A stretch of DNA of 64,000 bases from the NCBI RefSeq assembly GCF_026932795.1, contig NZ_JADPVH010000005.1, positions 1-64,000 of the forward strand, read 5' to 3'. The DNA comes from Paenarthrobacter sp. Z7-10 (GTDB lineage Bacteria; Actinomycetota; Actinomycetes; Actinomycetales; Micrococcaceae). The notes below the pieces were generated by a model. It made no database searches, was not told the origin of the DNA, and was given only the letters and a program-made list of their open reading frames with translations. Made by a program: the position numbers and the translations under genes. How positions within the stretch are numbered: the first letter of the stretch is position 1; each line of letters begins with the position of its first letter. This document shows, piece after piece, positions 9,962-19,442 of the stretch.

Positions 9962-9995
9962 GGGCGGTGGGTCGGCGCAGGCCAACCCACCGCCC
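9962..9995. terminator. Hairpin between convergent genes
   Basis: A perfect 11-bp stem (GGGCGGTGGGT with ACCCACCGCCC) with a 12-base loop lies between the convergent ends of the ABC transporter operon and map. It lacks a clear T-run on either side, so it is a plausible but unproven bidirectional terminator. Confidence 0.6.
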
Positions 9996-10010
9996 CTGCT
10001 GTCGGCGATC

Positions 10011-10850
10011 CTAGTGCGGCACGGGAACCGGCACAACACCTAACGGCGCGAGCCGCGCCGCGCCGCCGTCGTCGGCCGAAAGCACCCAGATGCCCGCCTC
10101 GTGCACAGCGACGGAATGTTCCCAGTGCGCCGCGCGCGCCCCATCGGCAGTGATGACCGTCCAATCGTCATCGAGCACCTTCGTCTCGAGGTTACCGCGG
10201 ACCAGCATCGGCTCGATGGCCAGGCACAAGCCTGGCCGCAGCCGTGGACCCCGGTGGTTGGACCGGTAATTGAGCACGTCGGGGGCCATGTGCATCTGCG
10301 AGCCGATTCCGTGGCCCACATAGTCTTCCAAAATCCCCAGCGCTCCGCCGGGCAGCGAACTGACATAGTCATCAATGGCGGAGCCGATGTCGGAGACAAA
10401 CTTGCCCTGCGCCACGGCCGCGATTCCGCGCCACATGGCTTCCTCGGTAATGTCCGAAAGCCGGCGGTCTGCTGGATCCTCCGAGGCCGGGCCGCCGACG
10501 ATGGTGGTCCGGGCCGAGTCCGAATGCCAGCCGTCCACGATCGCACCACCATCGACCGAAAGAATGTCCCCGGCGCGCAGCACACGGCCGGAGGGGATGC
10601 CGTGCACAACCTCTTCGTTGACCGAGGTGCAGACCGTTGCCGGAAAGCCGTGGTAACCCAGGAAGTTGGACGTGGCGCCGGCATCCTTGAGAATGCCTGC
10701 GAAGACCGCGTCGAGTTCAGCCGTGCTAATCCCCGGAGCTGCGGCAGCCAACACTGCATCGAGGGCGCGGCTGAGCACCAGGCCCGCCTGGGTCATGACG
10801 CGCATCTGGGCGTTGGACTTGTATTCGATGCGGGGCTGTCCGAATGCCAT
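10011..10850 (-). CDS. map: Methionine aminopeptidase, type I
   Basis: Map removes the N-terminal methionine from new proteins. The start is the ATG at 10848-10850 (MAFGQPRIEYKSNAQ), preceded by GAAAGGAC; the frame is open to 10913 but that extension crosses a terminator hairpin. The 279 residues contain the metal-binding pattern of the family: Asp residues in LSVDGGAIVDGWHSDSA, His in DYVGHGIGSQMH, Glu in LAIEPML and Glu in WEHSVAVHE. The gene is the last of the secY-adk-map group, but an intrinsic-terminator-like hairpin separates it from adk. Confidence 0.95.
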   Translation of the reverse strand: MAFGQPRIEYKSNAQMRVMTQAGLVLSRALDAVLAAAAPGISTAELDAVFAGILKDAGATSNFLGYHGFPATVCTSVNEEVVHGIPSGRVLRAGDILSVDGGAIVDGWHSDSARTTIVGGPASEDPADRRLSDITEEAMWRGIAAVAQGKFVSDIGSAIDDYVSSLPGGALGILEDYVGHGIGSQMHMAPDVLNYRSNHRGPRLRPGLCLAIEPMLVRGNLETKVLDDDWTVITADGARAAHWEHSVAVHEAGIWVLSADDGGAARLAPLGVVPVPVPH

Positions 10851-10870
10851 CGGTTGTCCTTTCGATACTG

Positions 10871-10910
10871 AAAAAAGCGAGGCTCCCCCCGGAGACGGGA
10901 GGAGCCTCGC
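10871..10910 (-). terminator. Intrinsic terminator between adk and map
   Basis: On the minus strand a 10-bp perfect stem (GCGAGGCTCC paired with GGAGCCTCGC, at 10901-10910 and 10877-10886) is followed at once by six T residues (complement of 10871-10876). This is a textbook rho-independent terminator placed after adk and 20 bases before the map start codon. Confidence 0.8.
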
Positions 10911-10927
10911 CAAATTGAAGTCGGGTC

Positions 10928-11509
10928 CTAGTAGGCGGCCCGTGCCTTCTCGATGGCCCTGAGCACGCGATCGGTGACCACATCCATGGCACCGATGCCG
11001 TCCACCTGGGTCAGAATGCCCCGATCCGCATACTTGCCCACCACGGCTTCGGTCTGCTCGTGGTAAAGATCCAGCCGATGCCGGATCACCGTCTCGTTGT
11101 CGTCGCTGCGCCCGTCGTCCTTGGCCCGGCCCAACAGACGCTTGACCAGTTCGGCGTCGTCCGCCGTCAACTGCAGGACCACATCGAGCTTGCGATCCTC
11201 CGCGGCCAGGATGTCATCGAGCTCCTGCACCTGCGCGGTGGTCCGCGGATAGCCGTCCAGCAAAAAGCCTTCAAGGGCATCCTGCTGCTGCAGCCGCTCG
11301 CGCACCATCTTGTTCGTCACGCTGTCCGGCACGAAGTCACCGTTGTCCATGTACTTCCTGGCTTCCAGCCCAAGGGCAGTTTCGCCCTTGACGTTGGCCC
11401 GGAAGATGTCGCCGGTGGAAATAGCCACGACCCCGAGACGTGCCGATATCCGTTCCGCCTGTGTACCTTTGCCCGATCCTGGCGGACCGATTATCAGCAT
11501 TCTCGTCAT
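10928..11509 (-). CDS. adk: Adenylate kinase
   Basis: Adk balances AMP, ADP and ATP in the cytoplasm. The 193-residue protein has the P-loop GPPGSGKGT at residues 8-16, the AMP-binding STGDIFR segment and the LLDGYPRT motif. It is the short form without the zinc-finger LID insert (RAKDDGRSDDNETVIRHRL links directly), as usual in actinobacteria. Its ATG overlaps the secY stop by four bases, indicating coupling. Confidence 0.97.
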   Translation of the reverse strand: MTRMLIIGPPGSGKGTQAERISARLGVVAISTGDIFRANVKGETALGLEARKYMDNGDFVPDSVTNKMVRERLQQQDALEGFLLDGYPRTTAQVQELDDILAAEDRKLDVVLQLTADDAELVKRLLGRAKDDGRSDDNETVIRHRLDLYHEQTEAVVGKYADRGILTQVDGIGAMDVVTDRVLRAIEKARAAY

Positions 11510-12831
11510 CGCAATAACCCTTCGTAGTGCCGTTGTTGCAGCTGGGCATCGATCTGTTTCACCGTTTCCAGACCCACGCCGACGATGATCAGCAGCGAGG
11601 TGCCGCCAAACGGGAAGTTCTGGTTCGCCTGGATCAGCACCAGGGCGATCAACGGAATAAGCGCCACAAAACCGAGGTACACGGCACCGGGCAGCGTGAT
11701 GCGGGACGAAACGTACTGCAGATAGTCCGCAGTAGGCTTGCCGGCCCGGATGCCCGGAATGAAACCGCCGTACTTCTTCATGTTGTCCGAAACTTCGGTC
11801 GGATCGAAGGTGATCGCCACGTAGAAATAGGTGAAGAAGACGATCAGCACAAAGTAAAGCAACATGTACAGCGGATGGTCACCCTTGGTCAGGTTGGCCG
11901 TGATCCAGTTGACCCATTCCGGCGCCGGTTTGCCATCATGCGGTGTAGCAAACTGAGCCAGCAGCGCGGGCAGGTAGAGCATCGAGGATGCGAAGATCAC
12001 CGGGATAACGCCGGCCATGTTGACCTTGATCGGGATGTACGTGCTGGTTCCCCCCATGGTCCTGCGCCCGATCATCCGCTTGGCGTACTGAACGGGGACA
12101 CGACGCTGGGACTGCTCCACGAAGACCACCAGCGCCACGACCAGCAGACCGATCAGCAGAACCGCCAGGAAAACTCCCCAGCCCTTGGTCTTGATGATCT
12201 CGCCGAGCGAGGTGGGGAAACGGGCAGCGATGGCGATGAAGATGAGCAGGGACATCCCGTTCCCGACCCCCTTCTCGGTGACGAGCTCGCCCATCCACAT
12301 GATCAGACCGGTGCCAGCGGTCAGGGTGATGATCAGCAGGACGGTGGTGATCAGGCTGTCATTGGGGATGATGGCGGTTGGCGTACCGGCCGCACCACAA
12401 TTTCCCAGCAGCTGGCCGGATCGCGCAAGCGTCACCAGAGTGGTCGCGTTCAGCAGGCCCAGGGCGATGGTCAGGTACCGGGTGTACTGGGTGAGTTGCC
12501 CCTGCCCCTGTGCGCCCTCCAGATGGAGTTCCTGGAAGCGGGGGATGACCACCCGCAGCAGCTGGACGATGATGCTGGCGGTGATGTAGGGCATGATGCC
12601 CAGCGCAAACACGGAGACCTGCAGCAGGGCACCGCCGCTGAACAGGTTGACGAGCTGATAGATGCCCTGGTTCGTGTTGGCATTGTTCAGGCAGGCCTGG
12701 ACGTTGTGATAGTTCACGCCGGGCGAGGGAATGAAGGCGCCCAAGCGGAAGATTGCGATTATTGCCAGCGTGAACAACAACTTGCGTCGCAGATCAGGCG
12801 TGCGAAAGGCGCGGCCAAATGCGGTAAGCAA
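11506..12831 (-). CDS. secY: Preprotein translocase subunit SecY
   Basis: SecY forms the protein-conducting channel of the plasma membrane. The frame reaches back to a GTG at 12858 that has no ribosome binding site. A TTG at 12829-12831 has AGGAGG four bases upstream and starts exactly where homologues do (LTAFGRAFRTPDLRRKLLF), so it is chosen here, giving 441 residues. Ten membrane helices can be seen, with typical motifs LGIMPYITASIIVQLL, GAGTGLIMWMGELVTEKGVGNGMSL-like (TAGTGLIMWMGELVT) and ADNMKKYGG-like (VSDNMKKYGGFIPGIRAG). It is followed by adk with a four-base overlap. Confidence 0.95.
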   Translation of the reverse strand: MLTAFGRAFRTPDLRRKLLFTLAIIAIFRLGAFIPSPGVNYHNVQACLNNANTNQGIYQLVNLFSGGALLQVSVFALGIMPYITASIIVQLLRVVIPRFQELHLEGAQGQGQLTQYTRYLTIALGLLNATTLVTLARSGQLLGNCGAAGTPTAIIPNDSLITTVLLIITLTAGTGLIMWMGELVTEKGVGNGMSLLIFIAIAARFPTSLGEIIKTKGWGVFLAVLLIGLLVVALVVFVEQSQRRVPVQYAKRMIGRRTMGGTSTYIPIKVNMAGVIPVIFASSMLYLPALLAQFATPHDGKPAPEWVNWITANLTKGDHPLYMLLYFVLIVFFTYFYVAITFDPTEVSDNMKKYGGFIPGIRAGKPTADYLQYVSSRITLPGAVYLGFVALIPLIALVLIQANQNFPFGGTSLLIIVGVGLETVKQIDAQLQQRHYEGLLR

Positions 12832-12968
12832 GCGTCCTCCTGAAGTTTCATTAGTCACGGGGAATTCCAGTTATTGAAGCCCAACAACTGATTCTAACGG
12901 GAGCGGTGACCGGCGGCGGAAAACTGTGTCTGCCCGCCCGCGGAACCGCTGAAAGTCCTTGGATACCA

Positions 12969-13008
12969 AAAACTCCTGGTGAGCAGGAGCTTATCCTGCT
13001 CACCAAGA
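12969..13008 (-). terminator. Hairpin between rplO and secY
   Basis: A perfect 12-bp inverted repeat (TGGTGAGCAGGA at 12977-12988, TCCTGCTCACCA at 12994-13005) with a five-base loop lies 36 bases after the rplO stop. On the minus strand it is followed by GGAGTTTTTGG, so it resembles an intrinsic terminator or attenuator inside the spc operon. If it works, secY-adk would need readthrough or its own promoter in 12859-12968. Confidence 0.72.
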
Positions 13009-13040
13009 GTCTAGTCGCTGGAGCGTGTTCCTGCGGAACC

Positions 13041-13547
13041 TTAGAGCTCCGTGGTGCTTCCGCCTGCTGCAGCGATCTTCGCCGCCGCGCTGGAGGAAAA
13101 AGCGTTGGCCGTGACGTTCACCTTGACGGTGATGTCACCGGTACCAAGCACCTTGACGGGCTGGTTCTTGCGGACCGCACCCTTTTCAACCAGGTTCTCC
13201 ACGGTGACGGTGCCACCCTCGGGGAACAGCTCGGACAGCTTTTCCAGGTTGACAACCTGGAATTCCACCCGGAACGGGTTCTTGAAGCCGCGCAGCTTCG
13301 GCAGGCGCATATGCAGTGGCAACTGGCCACCGGCAAATCCGGCCTTGATCTGGTAACGCGCCTTCGTACCCTTGGTACCACGGCCCGCGGTCTTACCCTT
13401 GGAACCTTCACCGCGACCCACGCGGGTCTTGACGGTCTTGGCACCCGGGGCAGGGCGCAGGTGGTGGATCTTGAGGGTCGACTGCTTCGGGGCAACCTGC
13501 GTCTGCGTAGTTGCTGCCTCGGAGTCGGTGTTCTTCTGAGTTGCCAT
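13041..13547 (-). CDS. rplO: 50S ribosomal protein L15
   Basis: L15 is a late-assembly protein of the large subunit. The 168 residues include an N-terminal extension of about 20 residues rich in Thr/Gln/Ala ([17 protein letters not shown]), then the family core [36 protein letters not shown] and the C-terminal domain ([17 protein letters not shown]). It follows rpmD by two bases on the same strand. Confidence 0.97.
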   Translation of the reverse strand: MATQKNTDSEAATTQTQVAPKQSTLKIHHLRPAPGAKTVKTRVGRGEGSKGKTAGRGTKGTKARYQIKAGFAGGQLPLHMRLPKLRGFKNPFRVEFQVVNLEKLSELFPEGGTVTVENLVEKGAVRKNQPVKVLGTGDITVKVNVTANAFSSSAAAKIAAAGGSTTEL

Positions 13548-13549
13548 GA

Positions 13550-13762
13550 TTATTTCGCCTCCTCAACCATTACGAGGTGCGGAACCGTATTGATCATGCC
13601 AACGGTCACTGCGTCAGCCGTACGGACGACGGAGTCGCCGATGTGCTTGAGACCCAGTGAGCGAAGGGTGTCCTTCTGGTTCTGCTTGCCACCGATGGTG
13701 GACCTGATCTGAGTGATTTCCAGCTGCTTCCCGGAAACCTGGACATTCTTTGGGGTAGTCAT
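13550..13762 (-). CDS. rpmD: 50S ribosomal protein L30
   Basis: L30 is a small large-subunit protein. The 70 residues carry the family pattern [33 protein letters not shown]. The ATG overlaps the rpsE stop by one base (TAATG), so the genes are coupled. It is a normal member of the spc operon between rpsE and rplO. Confidence 0.97.
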   Translation of the reverse strand: MTTPKNVQVSGKQLEITQIRSTIGGKQNQKDTLRSLGLKHIGDSVVRTADAVTVGMINTVPHLVMVEEAK

Positions 13763-14511
13763 TACGCACCCACCTTCTGATTCTGCAGGGCACGCAGCAA
13801 AGCCGGAGGAACAACTTCATCCATCGGCAGACCACGGCGTGCAGCCACTGACGCGGGCTCTTCGAGCCGCTTCAGCGCGTCAACCGTAGCGTGCACAATG
13901 TTGATGGCGTTGGAGGAACCGAGCGACTTGGAAAGGACGTCGTGGATGCCCACGCACTCCAGGATCGCGCGGACCGGTCCACCGGCAATAACACCCGTAC
14001 CCGGTGATGCCGGACGCAGCAGGACAACCCCAGCGGCAGCTTCACCCTGAACCTGGTGCGGAATGGTGCCGCCGACACGCGGGACGCGGAAGAAGGTTTT
14101 CTTGGCCTCTTCAACACCCTTGGCGATGGCCGCGGGAACTTCCTTGGCCTTGCCGTAGCCGACGCCGACCATGCCATTGCCGTCACCGACGATGACCAGG
14201 GCGGTGAAGCTGAAGCGACGCCCACCCTTGACCACCTTGGCCACTCGGTTGATGTTGACAACCTTTTCAATGAACTGGTTCTTCTCTTCGCGGCCACCGT
14301 CACGGCCACCACGGCCACCACGCTCGCCCCGGCCACCTTCGCGGCCACCACGGCCACCGTCACGGCGTGCACCGCGGCGGTCGTCGGTGCCGGCAGCGGC
14401 GGTGCCGGCTGTCGTCTCCGCCGCTGCAGTCTTGGTTGCCGCTGCGGCTGTTACGGTGCCCTCTGCACTGGCTTCGGACACAGTGTTCTCCTTGTTGGTA
14501 TTTTCGCTCAC
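13762..14511 (-). CDS. rpsE: 30S ribosomal protein S5
   Basis: S5 acts in decoding fidelity and mRNA unwinding at the entry site. Residues from about 80 on are the conserved protein ([34 protein letters not shown], then [13 protein letters not shown] and the C-terminal domain). The first 80 or so of the 249 residues are an extension: a Thr/Ala-rich part, then an Arg/Gly repeat ([18 protein letters not shown]) like eukaryotic RGG boxes. E. coli S5 has only 167 residues. The stop overlaps rpmD by one base and the start overlaps rplR by four. Confidence 0.96.
   Translation of the reverse strand: MSENTNKENTVSEASAEGTVTAAAATKTAAAETTAGTAAAGTDDRRGARRDGGRGGREGGRGERGGRGGRDGGREEKNQFIEKVVNINRVAKVVKGGRRFSFTALVIVGDGNGMVGVGYGKAKEVPAAIAKGVEEAKKTFFRVPRVGGTIPHQVQGEAAAGVVLLRPASPGTGVIAGGPVRAILECVGIHDVLSKSLGSSNAINIVHATVDALKRLEEPASVAARRGLPMDEVVPPALLRALQNQKVGA
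14290..14380. repeat. Arg/Gly-coding repeat in the 5' part of rpsE
   Basis: Runs of GGCCACCACGGCCACC and variants repeat with a 9-base period. On the minus strand they encode the GGRGG / GGRDGGR tract of the S5 N-terminal extension. Confidence 0.7.
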
Positions 14512-14879
14512 AGTGCCAGCCCACCTTCGCGTGCGCCGTCGGCGACGGCCGCAATACGGCCGTGGTACTTGTTGCCTCCGCGGTCGAAGACGACGGCTTC
14601 AATACCGGCCTTCTTGGCGCGCTCGGCAACCAGTTCGCCAACGCGCTTGGCCTTAGCGGTCTTGTCGCCGTCGAAAGCTCGCAGATCGGCTTCGAGAGTT
14701 GAGGCCGAAGCGACGGTGATGCCCTGGCTGTCATCGACAACCTGGACAAAGACGTGGCGTGCGGACCGGTTGACCACCAGGCGCGGACGTACCGCGGTTC
14801 CGGTGATGCGCTTACGGACCCGCAGGTGGCGGCGGCCGCGTGCTGCTGACTTGGACTTGCCTTTTACGGACAGTGCCAT
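14508..14879 (-). CDS. rplR: 50S ribosomal protein L18
   Basis: L18 binds 5S rRNA in the central protuberance. The 123 residues show the basic N-terminus ([21 protein letters not shown]), the [15 protein letters not shown] segment and the C-terminal [21 protein letters not shown] motif. It follows rplF by two bases and overlaps rpsE by four. Confidence 0.98.
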   Translation of the reverse strand: MALSVKGKSKSAARGRRHLRVRKRITGTAVRPRLVVNRSARHVFVQVVDDSQGITVASASTLEADLRAFDGDKTAKAKRVGELVAERAKKAGIEAVVFDRGGNKYHGRIAAVADGAREGGLAL

Positions 14880-14881
14880 GA

Positions 14882-15418
14882 TTACTTACCAGCCTTTCCG
14901 ACCTTGCGGCGGATGATCTCGCCGGCGTAGCGGATGCCCTTACCCTTATACGGGTCTGGCTTCCGGAGCTTGCGGATGTTGGCCGCAACCTCACCCACCT
15001 GCTGCTTGTTGATCCCGGCAACCGAGAGCTTAGTGGGGCTCTCAACGGTCAGGGTGATGCCAACCGGTGCCTTGACGGCAACGGGGTGGCTGTAGCCGAG
15101 GGCGAACTCAAGGTCCGAGCCCTTAGCCTGTACGCGGTAACCGGTTCCGACGATTTCCAGCCGCTTCACGTAGCCCTCGGTGACACCAACGATCAGGTTG
15201 GAAATGAGGGTACGGGTCAGCCCGTGCAGTGCACGGGAGGCGCGTTCGTCGTTGGGACGGCTGACGCTGACGGTTCCGTCGGCGAGGGCCACCTCGATGG
15301 GGTTGGCAACCGTGAGGCTAAGTTCGCCCTTCGGTCCGTTGACGGAAACGACGCTGCCGTCGATTTTGACATCCACGCCGGCAGGCACGGAGATGGGGAG
15401 ACGTCCAATACGTGACAT
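14882..15418 (-). CDS. rplF: 50S ribosomal protein L6
   Basis: L6 is a two-domain protein at the factor-binding site of the large subunit. The 178 residues start [17 protein letters not shown] and end with the conserved [25 protein letters not shown]-type signature ([15 protein letters not shown] visible). The length is normal. It lies 18 bases after rpsH. Confidence 0.98.
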   Translation of the reverse strand: MSRIGRLPISVPAGVDVKIDGSVVSVNGPKGELSLTVANPIEVALADGTVSVSRPNDERASRALHGLTRTLISNLIVGVTEGYVKRLEIVGTGYRVQAKGSDLEFALGYSHPVAVKAPVGITLTVESPTKLSVAGINKQQVGEVAANIRKLRKPDPYKGKGIRYAGEIIRRKVGKAGK

Positions 15419-15436
15419 TTTTCTTTCCCTTCCCTG

Positions 15437-15835
15437 CTACCAGACGTAGGCGAGGACTTCCCCACCTACACCCTTCTTAGCGGCCTGACGGTCGGTCAGC
15501 AGACCGGAGGACGTCGACAGTATGGCGATACCCAGCCCACCGAGCACATGCGGCAGGTTGGTCGACTTTGCGTAGACGCGCAGTCCGGGCTTGGAAATGC
15601 GGCGGATTCCGGCAATGGAACGCTCGCGGTTCGGGCCAAACTTCAGGTCCAGGGTGAGCTTCTTGCCAACCTCGGCGTCTTCGACCTTCCAGGCAGCGAT
15701 GTAGCCCTGCGCCTTAAGAATGTCTGCAACGTGCCCTTTAAGTTTGCTGTACGGCATGGTCACGGAATCGTGGTAAGCCGAGTTTGCGTTGCGCAGACGC
15801 GTAAGCATATCTGCGACAGGATCGGTCATTGTCAT
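15437..15835 (-). CDS. rpsH: 30S ribosomal protein S8
   Basis: S8 binds the central domain of 16S rRNA and in many bacteria represses its own operon. The 132 residues carry [19 protein letters not shown] at the N-terminus and the C-terminal signature [28 protein letters not shown]. The gap of 112 bases back to rplE holds no rpsN gene, unlike the E. coli operon. Confidence 0.98.
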   Translation of the reverse strand: MTMTDPVADMLTRLRNANSAYHDSVTMPYSKLKGHVADILKAQGYIAAWKVEDAEVGKKLTLDLKFGPNRERSIAGIRRISKPGLRVYAKSTNLPHVLGGLGIAILSTSSGLLTDRQAAKKGVGGEVLAYVW

Positions 15836-15947
15836 TGGGCTTCAGCCCTTCCTCGAAACGGTTTCCTTTGGCCCTCGGCTGCGGCGGCGGGGGTCAGAAA
15901 CCCTTGCCGCTGCAGCCAACCGGCCACCGGACCTGTTACGTAGATTA

Positions 15948-16544
15948 TTAATCTTCGGTCTTGAACGGGAAACCAAGCGCCTTCAGCAGCGCACGGCCTT
16001 CGTCATCGGTCTTTGCGGTGGTAACAACCGTGATGTCCATACCGCGGACGCGGTCAATGGAATCCTGGTCGATCTCGTGGAACATAACCTGCTCGGTCAG
16101 ACCGAAGGTGTAGTTACCGTTCCCGTCGAACTGCCTGCCGCTGAGGCCGCGGAAGTCGCGGATACGCGGCAACGCCAACGTCACCAGGCGGTCCACGAAT
16201 TCCCACATCCGGTCCCCGCGCAGAGTTGCGTGCGCGCCGATCGGCATGCCTTCACGCAGCTTGAACTGGGCGATGGATTTGCGGGCCTTCGTCACCTGCG
16301 GCTTCTGGCCGGTGATGAGGGTCAGATCGCGGACGGCGCCATCGATCAGCTTGGAGTCCTTTGCGGCATCTCCAACACCCATATTCACAACGACCTTGAC
16401 GAGGCGGGGAACCTGGTTGACGTTCGTGTAGGAGAACTGCTCCAGCAGTGTCGCCTTGATCTCCGCGGCATAACGGGCCTTCAGGCGGGGTGTGATCTTT
16501 GAGGCATCATTTTCGGATGCAGTTTCAGACACAGCAGCACTCAT
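15948..16544 (-). CDS. rplE: 50S ribosomal protein L5
   Basis: L5 binds 5S rRNA and contacts P-site tRNA. After a short Ser/Glu-rich N-terminal extension of about 15 residues come the core motifs ([80 protein letters not shown]). The total is 198 residues. The ATG overlaps the rplX stop by four bases. Confidence 0.98.
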   Translation of the reverse strand: MSAAVSETASENDASKITPRLKARYAAEIKATLLEQFSYTNVNQVPRLVKVVVNMGVGDAAKDSKLIDGAVRDLTLITGQKPQVTKARKSIAQFKLREGMPIGAHATLRGDRMWEFVDRLVTLALPRIRDFRGLSGRQFDGNGNYTFGLTEQVMFHEIDQDSIDRVRGMDITVVTTAKTDDEGRALLKALGFPFKTED

Positions 16545-16915
16545 GACAGGTCCTTCCCGGAGCTTTTGGCAACGCGGACGCGAACGTTCCGCGTGCGGCC
16601 GTCGCGCTCGACAGACTCGGTACGGTAGCCAACCCGGGTCGGCTTCTTGGTGGACGGGTCCACCACGGCCACGTTGGAGATGTGGATCGTGGCCTCAACG
16701 GTCTCGATTCCACCGGTCTTGGTGCCGCGCTGCGACTGGCCCACCTTGGTGTGCTTGGTCACGCGGTTGATGCCCTCAACCAGTACGCGGTTGGTTTCCG
16801 GGTATACGCGCAGAACCTTGCCCTGCTTACCACGGTCACCGCCACGCTCCTGCTTGGCGCCGGTGATGACCTGAACCAGGTCACCCTTCTTGATCTTCAG
16901 TTTGATCCTTGACAT
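16541..16915 (-). CDS. rplX: 50S ribosomal protein L24
   Basis: L24 starts large-subunit assembly and lies at the tunnel exit. The 124 residues have the KOW motif near the N-terminus ([31 protein letters not shown]) and the [12 protein letters not shown] motif. It follows rplN by three bases and overlaps rplE by four. Confidence 0.98.
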   Translation of the reverse strand: MSRIKLKIKKGDLVQVITGAKQERGGDRGKQGKVLRVYPETNRVLVEGINRVTKHTKVGQSQRGTKTGGIETVEATIHISNVAVVDPSTKKPTRVGYRTESVERDGRTRNVRVRVAKSSGKDLS

Positions 16916-16918
16916 CAG

Positions 16919-17287
16919 CTACAGCACCTCCGGAGCCAGCGAGATGATTTTCATGAACTTCTTGTCACGCAGCTCGCGGCCCACCGGGCCGAAGATACGA
17001 GTGCCGCGGGGATCGCCGTCGTTCTTCAACAGCACCGCCGCGTTCTCGTCAAACTTGATGTAGGAACCATCCGCGCGGCGGCGTTCCTTCTTGGTGCGGA
17101 CGATGACAGCCTTAACGACGTCGCCCTTCTTTACGTTGCCGCCCGGAATAGCATCCTTGACGGTGGCGACGATAACGTCGCCGATGCCTGCGTAGCGGCG
17201 CCCGGATCCACCGAGAACGCGGATGGTCAAGATTTCCTTGGCCCCCGTGTTGTCGGCGACCTTAAGCCGCGACTCCTGCTGAATCAC
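16919..17287 (-). CDS. rplN: 50S ribosomal protein L14
   Basis: L14 contacts the small subunit and L19. The 122 residues start [28 protein letters not shown] and include [31 protein letters not shown], both diagnostic. It is the first gene after a 210-base gap from rpsQ, so it begins the spc part of the cluster. Confidence 0.98.
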   Translation of the reverse strand: MIQQESRLKVADNTGAKEILTIRVLGGSGRRYAGIGDVIVATVKDAIPGGNVKKGDVVKAVIVRTKKERRRADGSYIKFDENAAVLLKNDGDPRGTRIFGPVGRELRDKKFMKIISLAPEVL

Positions 17288-17344
17288 TTATTGCTCCTGT
17301 CGTCGCGCCGGTTCTCTGCTCGAGCCTGGCGGAACGGATATTTG

Positions 17345-17425
17345 TCTCATGGACCGTCTGGTGTCCAGAACGGTCCCCACGGCCTCCCAATGCATGCCGC
17401 GCGGACGCCGCATGCATTGGGTCCC
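17345..17425 (-). promoter_or_regulatory. Two hairpins in the rpsQ-rplN gap
   Basis: The 210-base gap between rpsQ and rplN contains two inverted repeats. The first pairs GGACCGT(CTGG) at 17351 with (CCAG)ACGGTCC ending at 17376. The second is a perfect 11-bp repeat, CCAATGCATGC at 17387-17397 and GCATGCATTGG at 17410-17420. Neither is followed by a T-run on the minus strand. They may be an operator, an RNA processing site or an attenuator at the S10/spc border. Confidence 0.5.
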
Positions 17426-17497
17426 CGCGCCACGGGGGCCCGGGGTGCCCTACCACCTTTTACGGCGCGTGCGAGGGCAGGAAGTACTCGGTTTGTC

Positions 17498-17821
17498 TTA
17501 CTTCGCCTTTTCGAGGACCTCGACCAGACGCCACCGCTTGGTGGCGGACAACGGCCGGGTCTCACTGATCAGAACAAGGTCGCCGATGCCGGCGGCGTTC
17601 TGCTCGTCGTGGGCCTTGACCTTTGACGTGCGACGAATAACCTTACCGTACAAAGCGTGCTTGACGCGATCTTCGACCTCAACGACGATGGTCTTTTCCA
17701 TCTTGTCCGAGACCACATAGCCGCGGCGCGACTTCCGATCATTGCGCTTGAGCACGGTCGTTGCCGAGGTGTCAGCCACGGGTGCGTCCTTCTTTTCCGT
17801 GCTCACGTTTTCGGTGCTCAC
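17498..17821 (-). CDS. rpsQ: 30S ribosomal protein S17
   Basis: S17 binds early to the 5' domain of 16S rRNA. The first 28 or so of the 107 residues are a hydrophilic extension; the core follows ([45 protein letters not shown], and the end [28 protein letters not shown]). Its ATG overlaps the rpmC stop by four bases. Confidence 0.97.
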   Translation of the reverse strand: MSTENVSTEKKDAPVADTSATTVLKRNDRKSRRGYVVSDKMEKTIVVEVEDRVKHALYGKVIRRTSKVKAHDEQNAAGIGDLVLISETRPLSATKRWRLVEVLEKAK

Positions 17822-18144
17822 TTGGCGTCCTCCTCAGACTTGTCAGCCTTCTTGGAAACCTTCTTGGTTGCCTTGACAGCCTTCTTTTCGGCCTCCGGCT
17901 CAACCACTGGTGCGGCGGCCACGGCCGGGCGGATGCCCAGCTCGCGCTCCCGCATCACCGTGTAAATCCGGGCAATGTCGCGCTTGACTGTGCGCAGACG
18001 TCCGTGGTTATCCAGCTGACCGGTGGCCGACTGGAAACGGAGGTTGAACAGCTCCTCCTTAGCCTTGCGGAGTTCCTCGACCAGACGCTCGTTATCGAAT
18101 CCGTCCAGCTGTGCAGGTGCAAGTTCCTTGGACCCAACTGCCAT
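17818..18144 (-). CDS. rpmC: 50S ribosomal protein L29
   Basis: L29 lies at the tunnel exit next to L23, near where targeting factors dock. The first 70 residues are the coiled family domain ([50 protein letters not shown]). A C-terminal extension of about 35 Ala/Lys/Glu-rich residues ([20 protein letters not shown]) brings the length to 108, against 63 in E. coli. The gene is coupled to rpsQ by a four-base overlap. Confidence 0.96.
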   Translation of the reverse strand: MAVGSKELAPAQLDGFDNERLVEELRKAKEELFNLRFQSATGQLDNHGRLRTVKRDIARIYTVMRERELGIRPAVAAAPVVEPEAEKKAVKATKKVSKKADKSEEDAK

Positions 18145-18146
18145 TT

Positions 18147-18563
18147 CTAGTCACCACCTTCGCGACGCAGAATGCGTGCCTTCAACGGCAGCTTGTGAAT
18201 TGCCAGGCGCAGAGCCTCGCGAGCTACCTCTTCACTGACACCGGAGATCTCAAACAAAACCCTGCCCGGCTTGACATTGGCGATCCACCACTCCGGCGAA
18301 CCCTTACCGGATCCCATGCGGGTTTCGGCAGGCTTTTTGGTCAACGGACGGTCCGGATAGATGTTGATCCAGACCTTTCCGCCACGCTTGATGTGGCGGG
18401 TCATGGCGATACGAGCGGACTCGATCTGACGGTTCGTCACGTAAGCCGGCGTCAGCGCCTGGATGCCGTACTCACCAAAGGTGACCTTGGTGCCACCGGT
18501 GGCCTGGCCCGAACGGGTCGGGTGGTGCTGCTTACGGAACTTGACTCGACGTGGGATAAGCAT
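18147..18563 (-). CDS. rplP: 50S ribosomal protein L16
   Basis: L16 helps position tRNA in the A site and is a late-assembly protein. The 138 residues contain [19 protein letters not shown], then [20 protein letters not shown] and [24 protein letters not shown], all diagnostic. It follows rpsC directly and precedes rpmC by two bases. Confidence 0.98.
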   Translation of the reverse strand: MLIPRRVKFRKQHHPTRSGQATGGTKVTFGEYGIQALTPAYVTNRQIESARIAMTRHIKRGGKVWINIYPDRPLTKKPAETRMGSGKGSPEWWIANVKPGRVLFEISGVSEEVAREALRLAIHKLPLKARILRREGGD

Positions 18564-19442
18564 TTAAGCCTGTCCTCCTTCTGCTGCCGGAGCAGCCGCC
18601 TGTGCCGCGGGAGCAGCGTTCACGGGGGCCGCTGCCGGAGCTGCGCCCTCCGCGGACTCACCCTGCGGGCGCTCGGTACGACGGCGGTCGCCAGCACGGT
18701 CTCCGCCGCGCGGTGCGCTGTCCCTGCGAGGTCCACCATCGCCGTCACGGCGAGGTGCACGACCCCTGGACGGAGCTGCGGCCGCCTGCGCAGCCAACTC
18801 CTTGGAGGTCATGTCGCCCTTGTAGATCCAGACCTTGACACCAATGCGGCCAAATACCGTCTTGGCTTCGAAGAAGCCGTAATCGATGTTGGCGCGCAGG
18901 GTGTGCAGCGGCACACGACCTTCGCGGTAGAACTCGGTGCGGGACATTTCAGCGCCACCCAAACGGCCTGCACAAGCGACACGGATGCCCTTGATGCCGG
19001 CGCGCTGGGCGGACTGCATGGCCTTCTTCATCGCGCGGCGGAAGGCCACACGTGAGGTCAGCTGCTCGGCGATGCCCTGGGCCACCAGCTGAGCGTCCGC
19101 TTCCGGATTCTTGACTTCCAAAATGTTCAGCTGCACCTGCTTGCCGGTCAGCTTCTCCAGCTCACCGCGGATGCGGTCAGCCTCGGCGCCCCGGCGGCCG
19201 ATGACGATGCCCGGACGCGCGGTGTGGATATCCACCCGGACACGATCGCGGGTGCGCTCGATCTCGACCTTGGAGATGCCGGCGCGTTCCATGCCCGTGG
19301 ACATGAGTGCGCGGATCTTGATGTCTTCGCGGACGAAGTCCTTGTAACGCTGGCCGGGCTTGTTGCTGTCGGCGAACCAGTGCGAAACGTGGTCCGTGGT
19401 GATGCCGAGTCGGAACCCATGCGGGTTTACTTTCTGTCCCAC
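18564..19442 (-). CDS. rpsC: 30S ribosomal protein S3
   Basis: S3 lies at the mRNA entry channel and takes part in helicase activity. The 292 residues start [24 protein letters not shown], with a KH domain around [19 protein letters not shown] and the C-terminal domain [28 protein letters not shown]. The last 70 residues or so are an Ala/Arg/Asp-rich tail ([14 protein letters not shown], then [22 protein letters not shown]) absent from E. coli S3. Confidence 0.97.
   Translation of the reverse strand: MGQKVNPHGFRLGITTDHVSHWFADSNKPGQRYKDFVREDIKIRALMSTGMERAGISKVEIERTRDRVRVDIHTARPGIVIGRRGAEADRIRGELEKLTGKQVQLNILEVKNPEADAQLVAQGIAEQLTSRVAFRRAMKKAMQSAQRAGIKGIRVACAGRLGGAEMSRTEFYREGRVPLHTLRANIDYGFFEAKTVFGRIGVKVWIYKGDMTSKELAAQAAAAPSRGRAPRRDGDGGPRRDSAPRGGDRAGDRRRTERPQGESAEGAAPAAAPVNAAPAAQAAAPAAEGGQA

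Noticed and set aside
17347-17565. Minus-strand frame across the rpsQ-rplN gap
   Set aside because: It runs through the real rpsQ end and the hairpins; composition is that of a chance frame in GC-rich DNA.
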